A DNA stretch of 11,105 nucleotides from an uncultured Shinella sp. (GTDB lineage Bacteria; Pseudomonadota; Alphaproteobacteria; Rhizobiales; Rhizobiaceae), in contig CAMPIK010000031.1 of the NCBI GenBank assembly GCA_946886325.1, forward strand, positions 1-11,105, written 5' to 3'. The notes below the pieces were generated by a model. It saw only the letters and a program-made list of their open reading frames with translations. It did no database searches and was not told the origin of the DNA. A program made the translations under genes and the position numbers. Positions 7,103-11,105 of this stretch are shown one piece after another. Each line of letters starts with the position of its first letter. Position 1 is the stretch's first letter.

Positions 7103-7127
7103 AACGCGCGCGCAGCGCGCAGGTTCC
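7103..7127 (-). promoter_or_regulatory. EcfG promoter for the 26-residue membrane protein
   Basis: On the minus strand GGAAC (7127-7123), a 16-base alternating GC spacer, then CGTT (7106-7103); exact consensus. The -35 box overlaps the left arm of an 8-base inverted repeat (7119-7126 with 7141-7148). A coding start with ribosome site lies 33 bases downstream. Confidence 0.8.
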
Positions 7128-7148
7128 AACGACGTGAGCCGAACCTGC
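7119..7148. repeat. inverted repeat overlapping the EcfG -35 box
   Basis: Perfect arms GCAGGTTC (7119-7126) and GAACCTGC (7141-7148) are separated by 14 bases. The left arm covers most of the minus-strand GGAAC box, so a dimeric repressor or activator site is possible. The arms are 22 bases apart centre to centre, about two helical turns. Confidence 0.5.
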
Positions 7149-7206
7149 ATTTCCGAACGCGATTCCGGGTTAGAGGATCAGACGAGCAGTGCAAGCGCAC
7201 CTCAAC

Positions 7207-7231
7207 GGAACTTGCAGGCGCGGCTGTCGTT
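7207..7231 (+). promoter_or_regulatory. EcfG promoter for the 62-residue charged protein
   Basis: GGAAC (7207-7211), 16 bases, CGTT (7228-7231): an exact match to the general stress response consensus. The start codon at 7259 follows 27 bases later with an AGGAGG ribosome site at 7246-7251. Confidence 0.85.
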
Positions 7232-7258
7232 CCTCGTCGATCAACAGGAGGATCAAGC

Positions 7259-7447
7259 ATGGGAATTGAGAACGCCCCCACGGATACCGGCAAGACGTCC
7301 GCCAAGGGTCTGCACGAGGAAGCCGCAGCCGAAGAGCGGCAGGTCGAGGCCGAAAAGGGTTCCGACCTTGCCAAGGGTGCAAAGCGCGTCGAGGAGCGCT
7401 CCAGGAGTTCAGACGGCAAAAGCGCAGGCGAGAAGCAGCGACCGTGA
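7259..7447 (+). CDS. small hydrophilic stress-regulated protein
   Basis: A 62-residue protein with no hydrophobic core, dominated by Glu, Lys, Ala, Arg and Ser (for example KGLHEEAAAEERQVEAEKG at 16-34). It is predicted to be disordered or a single amphipathic helix. It has no signal peptide or membrane span, so cytosolic. AGGAGG lies 7 bases before the ATG and an exact EcfG promoter lies upstream, making it a likely member of the general stress regulon. The composition resembles small hydrophilic stress proteins, but I recognise no named family. It is followed by a TGCGCA-loop-TGCGCA hairpin (7480-7497) without a U-tract. Confidence 0.8.
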   Translation: MGIENAPTDTGKTSAKGLHEEAAAEERQVEAEKGSDLAKGAKRVEERSRSSDGKSAGEKQRP

Positions 7448-7479
7448 TCGCCTTATAGTCGGAGGGTGACAGGCGAGCC

Positions 7480-7497
7480 TGCGCATTGCAGTGCGCA
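7480..7497. repeat. short hairpin downstream of the 62-residue gene
   Basis: TGCGCA at 7480-7485 and 7492-7497, each self-complementary, can form a 6-base-pair stem with a 6-base loop. There is no U-tract on either strand, so a terminator role is uncertain. The rest of 7448-7580 shows nothing else I recognise. Confidence 0.35.
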
Positions 7498-7583
7498 ATA
7501 CCGGCTGAAATGCAGTGCCTTTGCGGAACCGGAGGTCCGGACGAGCATGAGGCGGTATCGGCAGTCCTTTGAAATCACGCAAT

Positions 7584-7611
7584 AAAAAAGGCCGCGGTTT
7601 TCACCGCAGCC
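7584..7611 (-). terminator. rho-independent terminator of tRNA-Asn
   Basis: A 9-position stem with one mismatch (7590-7598 with 7603-7611) closes a 4-base loop. On the minus strand it is followed by TTTTTT (7589-7584). It starts 11 bases after the tRNA 3' end. Confidence 0.85.
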
Positions 7612-7621
7612 CTTCGAAATC

Positions 7622-7696
7622 TGGCTCCCCGGGCCGGATTCGAACCGGCGACCTGTCGATTAACAGTCGAATGCTCTACCGCTGAGCTACCAGGGA
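7622..7696 (-). tRNA. trnN: tRNA-Asn (GTT)
   Basis: The minus strand folds as a full cloverleaf of 75 bases. Acceptor stem TCCCTGG pairs with CCGGGGA with one G-U pair. The D arm is AGCTCAGCGGTAGAGC. The anticodon loop CTGTTAA gives GTT. The T arm is GCCGGTTCGAATCCGGC, and CCA is encoded at 7624-7622. A TTGGCA/TATTAG promoter precedes it and a terminator follows, so it is transcribed alone. Confidence 0.97.
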
Positions 7697-7722
7697 TCAT
7701 CCGCTCGTCGCGGAGTGAGGGC

Positions 7723-7751
7723 CTAATACAAATGCTGGACCGATTTGCCAA
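7723..7751 (-). promoter_or_regulatory. sigma-70 promoter of tRNA-Asn
   Basis: On the minus strand TTGGCA (7751-7746), 17 bases, TATTAG (7728-7723). Transcription would begin near 7716, about 20 bases ahead of the mature tRNA 5' end. Confidence 0.6.
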
Positions 7752-7806
7752 GCGGTTTTTGACAAAAAAGTATCCGATCCTTGATTGAGTGTGGAGAACC
7801 CACCAG

Positions 7807-8142
7807 ATGGATGCGGGCCGGCGGTCGGATTTTGCTGGTTCTCCTGAGAACGTGAGCGTGATGGCGGCGAGACAGTCGAAGACCTATTTTGGCGTGGACG
7901 CGCGGACCGGTGAGATCGTCATCGGAACCTGGCGCATGCGCTTGCCCCAGTCGCGTCTGCTCAGGGTGCTGATCGGCGTCGCGCTGATTTTCGGCGGTAT
8001 CCTCGGTTTCCTGCCGATCCTCGGCTTCTGGATGATCCCGCTGGGGCTGCTGGTGCTGTCGCACGATTCTCCTTTCGTGCGCCGCCAGCGCAGAAGGCTT
8101 GCCGTCTGGTGGGCGAACCGGCGACGCCGCAAGGAAAAATGA
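7807..8142 (+). CDS. small membrane protein with two hydrophobic segments
   Basis: A 111-residue protein of unknown function. Residues 1-50 are polar (SKTYFGVDARTGEIVIGTWR at 24-43). They are followed by a hydrophobic stretch at about 51-69 and another at 71-85, around GFLPILGFWMIPLGLLVLS (67-85), then a strongly basic tail (VRRQRRRLAVWWANRRRRKEK, 91-111). The layout resembles short PGPGW-type transmembrane proteins, with the motif degenerate. Positive charges flanking the hairpin predict a cytoplasmic tail. The ATG at 7807 has a GGAGA site 9 bases upstream. An internal ATG at 7861 gives a 93-residue form starting right before ARQSKTYFG and cannot be excluded; a GTG at 7789 is less likely. 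TTGACA at 7759-7764 may be its -35 box. Confidence 0.75.
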   Translation: MDAGRRSDFAGSPENVSVMAARQSKTYFGVDARTGEIVIGTWRMRLPQSRLLRVLIGVALIFGGILGFLPILGFWMIPLGLLVLSHDSPFVRRQRRRLAVWWANRRRRKEK

Positions 8143-8153
8143 ACGCGTGGCAG

Positions 8154-8181
8154 GATCGGGCACCCGATCGAGGGGCGCCCG
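8154..8181. terminator. hairpin between convergent genes, possible bidirectional terminator
   Basis: CGGGCACCC (8157-8165) pairs with GGGCGCCCG (8173-8181) with one mismatch around a 7-base loop. An alternative fold is GATCGGG (8154-8160) with CCCGATC (8163-8169). It lies in the 55-base gap where two genes converge. No U-tract, so the terminator role is tentative. Confidence 0.4.
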
Positions 8182-8197
8182 ACGCGCGTTCTCCGCG

Positions 8198-8341
8198 CTA
8201 CTGCGTCACCACGACCGCTTCGTCCGAGGCGGCCAGTTCGTCAGGCGCATCCGTCGGAAAAAAGGACGGTGATGCCGCAAGGGCAAACATGAGGCCGACA
8301 TACAGCGCAAAGACCGAGGCAGCTCCAAGAATTCGTATCAT
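8198..8341 (-). CDS. 47-residue membrane-anchored protein
   Basis: A short protein of 47 residues: MIRILG, a hydrophobic helix at about 5-23, then a short acidic tail (TDAPDELAASDEAVVVTQ at 30-47). It would be a single-span or signal-anchored peptide with its tail outside. The ATG at 8341 has an AAGGAA site 6 bases upstream, which is strong and decides the start. The frame stays open upstream to 8629 but has no support there. No family recognised. It lies about 135 bases downstream of the DUF805 gene on the same strand and converges with the gene at 7807-8142. Confidence 0.65.
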   Translation of the reverse strand: MIRILGAASVFALYVGLMFALAASPSFFPTDAPDELAASDEAVVVTQ

Positions 8342-8477
8342 GTGATTTCCTTCCCGACGCGAGTCTACAGCAGATTGCGGGAACGTCGACTCTTTTTCTG
8401 AAGGGGTGCCGGCCGGCGTTCGGCGGAAATTGCGGATGGTGCGGCCTATGGCCGGCAACCCCGCGGCCTGGCGTCCC

Positions 8478-9017
8478 TCAGAGGCCGAGGCGGCCAAACG
8501 TCTTGCGCTGTCCACCGCCATAGTTCGGCGCCGCCCTTGCAACGACTTGCACCGGTGCCGATGGCCGCACCGCACGCGGCGTGCGGTCGGCGCGTGGTTC
8601 GAATCGAGGATCGATGTCGTCCGCGTCATAGCTGCCCCGACCTCCTGCGGAGGGCGGTGGGCCGTAGCTGTTGGAACCGCTGGTGCCCGGCAGCAGAAAT
8701 GTCTGCACCAGCCACCAGAGGGCGCCGACCAGCGGTGCGAGCATGATGAGATACCACCACCCGCTCATGTCGCGATCATGAAGGCGCTTTGCCGAAAGCG
8801 CGAGCGTGGACCAGGCGGAAAGAAGCATCACCGGCGTGACCCAAAGGGCAATTTGCGTTTCATCCGGTCGCACACCGCCCTGCACGACGGCCAGGACAAA
8901 GCCGATCGCCATCGCCGAGGCGACGACGATCACCACGCTTGCAAGCGAGCCGAGCAGGAAACTCAGCCGGCCGATCCGGCCTTCGAAGGAAAACAGCAAA
9001 TAGAAGAAGCGAGCCAT
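8478..9017 (-). CDS. DUF805 family membrane protein
   Basis: A 179-residue inner-membrane protein of the DUF805 family (YhaH/YhaI-like), function unknown. Family marks: FSFEGRIGRLSF at 9-20 at the head of helix one, hydrophobic helices at about 21-46, 57-75 and 88-109, and the signature AKRLHDRDMSGWWYL at 76-90. Then comes GTSGSNSYGPPP at 111-122. Residues beyond 122 form a Pro/Arg/Gly-rich soluble tail longer than in the E. coli members. ATG 9017 has a GGGAG site 7 bases upstream and places the GRIGR motif near the N-terminus as is usual. The ATG at 9041 lacks a ribosome site. Confidence 0.9.
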   Translation of the reverse strand: MARFFYLLFSFEGRIGRLSFLLGSLASVVIVVASAMAIGFVLAVVQGGVRPDETQIALWVTPVMLLSAWSTLALSAKRLHDRDMSGWWYLIMLAPLVGALWWLVQTFLLPGTSGSNSYGPPPSAGGRGSYDADDIDPRFEPRADRTPRAVRPSAPVQVVARAAPNYGGGQRKTFGRLGL

Positions 9018-9168
9018 GCCGAACTCCCGGTTCGTGCACATGCTCGCTGCTGCGTGTTTCAGCGCGGTTTATGAACGGCCGAATTCGCTCGACATGGTTT
9101 ACCCATGCTTTCGACGAAGGCCGGTGCCGGTTCGTTCGTCCGTAGAGGAAAGCTCGCACCGGGCAGCC

Positions 9169-9194
9169 GTGCGGCCAGAATTGGCCAGCCGCAC
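9169..9194. repeat. inverted repeat upstream of the DUF805 gene
   Basis: GTGCGGC (9169-9175) and GCCGCAC (9188-9194) flank 12 bases. The arms are perfect. The repeat lies between the 3' end of the secreted-protein gene and the DUF805 start; its role is unknown. Confidence 0.4.
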
Positions 9195-9204
9195 GAGAGC
9201 TATC

Positions 9205-9226
9205 CAAAATCTCTCGATGTCGAGAG
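9205..9226 (-). terminator. probable terminator of the secreted-protein gene
   Basis: On the minus strand CTCTCGACATCGAGAG (9226-9211) forms a 6-base-pair stem with a 4-base loop, followed by ATTTTGG. It starts 14 bases after the stop of the gene at 9240-9734. The U-tract is short, so strength is uncertain. Confidence 0.5.
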
Positions 9227-9239
9227 CTGGGCCGGTCTC

Positions 9240-9734
9240 TTACGGAGAAGGCTTGAGGGATGTCAGGATCCCGACCAGGTCAGTCTGGTGGGCATCCTGC
9301 GTGGCTTTCGTGCCCCAGTAGGTGACGACGAGCATCTTGCCTTCCGCCGGCGATGCAAAGCCAAGGGAGATTTCGACGGCGCCGTCGCTGTCGGTGCCAT
9401 CGAATTCGATGCTGCCGAAGGTCATGCCGTTGATCTCGACATCACCACTGTCGCGCTGCGTCGCGGCGTCGAGCGTCACGCCGTTTTCGGTCAGGAAATT
9501 GACGGCATCTTCGATGACCTTGTCCATGCTCTTGTCGGTCGCGACGTCGATCGAGAAGTAGATCGCCGAATCGGGCGAGGTCGCTTCGATGCCCGAAATG
9601 GTTTCCTTGGGGTTCCACGTATCGGGGATGGTGACGGAGGCGATCGGCGCCTCGCTCGGAAACTCGAGGGTGGCGGCTTGGGCGAAGAACGGGATGATGG
9701 CAAGAACGGCGGCGAGCAGCGAAACTCTCTTCAT
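9240..9734 (-). CDS. secreted hypothetical protein, 164 residues
   Basis: An exported protein of unknown function. A Sec signal peptide is clear: MKR, a hydrophobic core at 4-17, and a likely AQA|ATL cleavage after residue 20. The mature part alternates strands and helices (VTIPDTWNPKETISGIEAT at 34-52, SMDKVIEDAVNFLTENGV at 69-86, INGMTFGSIEF at 101-111, KMLVVTYWGTK at 133-143) and contains no Cys. The pattern is reminiscent of the DcrB/PsbP-like fold, but that is only an impression. ATG 9734 is chosen because it starts the signal peptide; its ribosome site is weak. The upstream in-frame ATG at 9797 would bury the signal. Periplasmic location is likely. Confidence 0.8.
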   Translation of the reverse strand: MKRVSLLAAVLAIIPFFAQAATLEFPSEAPIASVTIPDTWNPKETISGIEATSPDSAIYFSIDVATDKSMDKVIEDAVNFLTENGVTLDAATQRDSGDVEINGMTFGSIEFDGTDSDGAVEISLGFASPAEGKMLVVTYWGTKATQDAHQTDLVGILTSLKPSP

Positions 9735-9914
9735 GAGAAGGCCTTTGAGGTGTGAGCAAGGGGAAGTGCGCGCCATCGTTAGAGGCGAGATTTGCATAAG
9801 TCGAGCGTGAAGATTGCAGGCGGATCGACAACCTGCGTTTTCCCGCCGGCAGCCGCCGGGTCAGGCGCAAAATGCTGCCGGATTCGCGAACGTTTCGGTT
9901 ATTTTGAGATGGTT

Positions 9915-9988
9915 TGGAGGCCTCGCCGAGAATCGAACTCGGGTGCAAGGATTTGCAGTCCTCTGCGTCACCACTCCGCCACGAGGCC
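9915..9988 (-). tRNA. trnC: tRNA-Cys (GCA)
   Basis: The minus strand folds as a 74-base cloverleaf. Acceptor GGCCTCG pairs perfectly with CGAGGCC. The anticodon loop CTGCAAA gives GCA. The T arm is CCGAGTTCGATTCTCGG. The discriminator is U73, as bacterial cysteinyl-tRNA requires, and CCA is encoded at 9917-9915. A single-copy tRNA-Cys is usual in this group. Confidence 0.97.
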
Positions 9989-10020
9989 ATCCGTTTGCTG
10001 TAAAAGCGAGCGGTGCCGGG

Positions 10021-10049
10021 CGTTTAGAACGAATCTCGACTGAGCGCAA
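10021..10049 (-). promoter_or_regulatory. possible promoter of tRNA-Cys
   Basis: On the minus strand TTGCGC (10049-10044), 17 bases, TAAACG (10026-10021). The position, about 33 bases ahead of the tRNA, is right, but the -10 box is poor. Confidence 0.35.
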
Positions 10050-10098
10050 TAGGCTCGCTTCGGCGCGACAGCATTTTTGCGCCCGCCCTTCGGCGTCG

Positions 10099-10112
10099 TC
10101 CGGAAAACCGGA
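10099..10112. repeat. small perfect hairpin after the second 26-residue gene
   Basis: TCCGG (10099-10103), AAAA, CCGGA (10108-10112). It begins 11 bases downstream of the stop of the tiny membrane gene. On the minus strand the loop reads TTTT and no U-tract follows, so it is not a standard terminator. Confidence 0.35.
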
Positions 10113-10123
10113 AGCGCTGACGT

Positions 10124-10204
10124 CTACGTGCGGATGAAGAGCGCTCCGACCAGCGCGAAGACGGCGAGACATTGCAGGATCCACATCGGCCATTGTTCGG
10201 ACAT
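10124..10204 (-). CDS. second 26-residue single-span membrane protein
   Basis: A very short gene: MSEQWPMW, then a hydrophobic span at about 8-23, ending FIRT, with a TAG stop. Three ATG codons run in tandem (10210, 10207, 10204). The AGGAGG site directly abuts the first and sits 6 bases from the third, so the third (10204) is the best start. The strong ribosome site and clean membrane span argue for a real gene. No family is recognised. It shares length and design, but not sequence, with the 26-residue protein at 6989-7069. No EcfG promoter is seen upstream. Confidence 0.6.
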   Translation of the reverse strand: MSEQWPMWILQCLAVFALVGALFIRT

Positions 10205-10398
10205 CATCATCCTCCTCTTAACCGAGATAGGGCGAGAGCCGGACGAGGGAAGGGCGTTTGCCGGTCGGCGCGCCCGAATTTGCCCCTCGGATGGATCGTT
10301 CTTTAAGGCCGTGCGTTGTGCGGCTGAGTGCCCCATGGCCGGACCGAACCGGGCGGCCCGGGGTCCTGCATTCTGGAATTGCCAAGAAGGAACCTCCC

Positions 10399-10929
10399 AT
10401 GAAGACGACCCTCGCAACTCTCCTCGCCACGGCCTCCGTCGTATCGTTCAGCGCCGCGCCACTTGCCGCGGCAGACCAGGTTCCGGCCGACGATGTCGTC
10501 GTCTACCAGGAGGCCGACCGCGCCGATGGCGTGAAGATCGGCTCGCTCTCCTGCGATATCGGCGGCGGTGTCGGCTATGTGCTCGGCTCGTCCAAGTCGA
10601 TCGATTGCGCCTTTACGCCCGCAGGCGGCGGGCCGGCCGACATCTATACCGGCGTCATCCGCAAGATGGGCGTCGATGTCGGCTTCACGACGCGCGGGCG
10701 GCTGGTCTGGGCGGTCTTCGCGCCGACGGCCGGCTATCATCGCGGCTCGCTCGCCGGCCTCTACCAGGGCGCAACAGCCGAAGTGACGGTCGCCGCCGGC
10801 GCCGGTGCAAACCTGCTGGTCGGCGGAACGTCCGGCTCGATCCATCTGCAGACGGTCAGCGTCACCGGCCAGCTCGGCCTCAATCTGGCAGCGACCGGGA
10901 CGTCCGTCACGCTGACGCCGGCCGGCTGA
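10399..10929 (+). CDS. DUF992 family secreted protein
   Basis: A 176-residue exported protein of the DUF992 family, common in Rhizobiales and of unknown function. The signal peptide is MKTTLATLL with a hydrophobic core to about 20 and a likely cleavage at PLAAA|DQ (21-27). Family features: IGSLSCDIGGGVGYVLGSSKSIDCAF at 47-72 with two Cys (52, 70) that could form a disulphide. Others are YTGVIRKMGVDVGFTTRGRLVWAVFAP at 83-109, LAGLYQG at 118-124, GAGANLLVGG at 134-143 and a C-terminal LNLAATG at 161-167. Likely a periplasmic or outer-surface beta-rich protein. The ATG at 10399 has AAGGAA upstream; the frame is open back to 10258, but that lies before the signal peptide. Confidence 0.9.
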   Translation: MKTTLATLLATASVVSFSAAPLAAADQVPADDVVVYQEADRADGVKIGSLSCDIGGGVGYVLGSSKSIDCAFTPAGGGPADIYTGVIRKMGVDVGFTTRGRLVWAVFAPTAGYHRGSLAGLYQGATAEVTVAAGAGANLLVGGTSGSIHLQTVSVTGQLGLNLAATGTSVTLTPAG

Positions 10930-10931
10930 AA

Positions 10932-10959
10932 TATTGGGGGGCGGCGCCGTCTCCCAATA
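10932..10959 (+). terminator. hairpin directly after the DUF992 gene
   Basis: TATTGGG (10932-10938) and CCCAATA (10953-10959) form a perfect 7-base-pair stem around a GC-rich, itself palindromic, 14-base loop. It begins 3 bases after the stop. There is no U-tract, so it could be an attenuating or stabilising structure rather than a terminator. Confidence 0.4.
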
Positions 10960-10963
10960 CACC

Positions 10964-11052
10964 ACGTCGTCCTCGGCCTTGTGCCGAGGACCTGCTGCGT
11001 TGTCGTAAAATCAAAGGGTTGCTGATGCTCGGGAGAGGCCCGAGCATGACGG
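10964..11052. repeat. RIME-like intergenic mosaic element
   Basis: Two perfect hairpins 33 bases apart: GTCCTCGGC/GCCGAGGAC (10969-10991, 5-base loop) and ATGCTCGGG/CCCGAGCAT (11025-11047, 5-base loop), with CTGCTGCGT after the first and GACGG after the second. The arrangement and the CTCGG/CCGAG palindromes match Rhizobium-specific intergenic mosaic elements, non-coding repeats of about 100 bases scattered in rhizobial genomes. Downstream of it (11053-11105) nothing is recognised. Confidence 0.75.
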
Positions 11053-11105
11053 AAGCGAGGGTTACCGGCTTCTCTCATGTTGCAAGGGGCTGGCTGCAGA
11101 GGGGG

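Noticed and set aside
8406..9074. Plus-strand 222-codon frame opposite DUF805
   Set aside because: Antisense of a recognised DUF805 gene and without family features.
9861..10193. Minus-strand 110-codon frame
   Set aside because: Runs straight through tRNA-Cys, so it is not a protein gene.
1..11105. CRISPR array, prophage, insertion sequence or attachment-site duplication at the tRNAs
   Set aside because: No regular spaced repeats, transposase motifs or integrase were found, and no repeat of either tRNA 3' end was noticed elsewhere in the window.

Overview
The window looks like chromosomal backbone from an alphaproteobacterium of the order Rhizobiales, most likely Rhizobiaceae. The evidence is high-GC coding sequence, DUF982 and DUF992 proteins, perfect EcfG-type (general stress response) promoters, and a RIME-like double palindrome at the right end. 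There are no phage genes, transposases or CRISPR arrays.

Left part (1-6201, all minus strand) is one tightly packed operon. In transcription order it encodes a DNA photolyase, a FAD-dependent amine-oxidase-like protein (COG2907 type), a DUF1365 protein, a cyclopropane-fatty-acid-synthase-like methyltransferase, and a GPH-type MFS transporter cut by the window edge. Three of the four junctions are 4-base ATGA stop/start overlaps; the fourth is a 40-base gap. A TGATCC-N18-TAAG element lies upstream of the photolyase. It matches the promoter recognised by the RpoE/ChrR (ECF11) singlet-oxygen sigma factor of Rhodobacter. The gene content also resembles the light and singlet-oxygen response sets of other alphaproteobacteria. 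The methyltransferase lacks two of the bicarbonate-ligand residues of true cyclopropane synthases. It may therefore make methylated or furan-type fatty acids together with the flavoprotein, rather than cyclopropane rings.

Middle part (6340-7450) is a small stress-response cluster. Three GGAAC-N16-CGTT promoters lie within about 425 bases. Each sits just upstream of a small gene: a DUF982 protein (minus), a 26-residue single-membrane-span protein (minus, unlisted-size ORF), and a 62-residue highly charged protein (plus).

Right part (7580-11105) holds tRNA-Asn(GTT) with its promoter and terminator, a small double-span membrane protein (plus), a 47-residue membrane protein, a DUF805 membrane protein and a secreted 164-residue protein (all minus). 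These are followed by tRNA-Cys(GCA), a second 26-residue membrane protein (minus), a secreted DUF992 protein (plus) and the RIME-like repeat. These look like independent housekeeping or envelope genes rather than one pathway.
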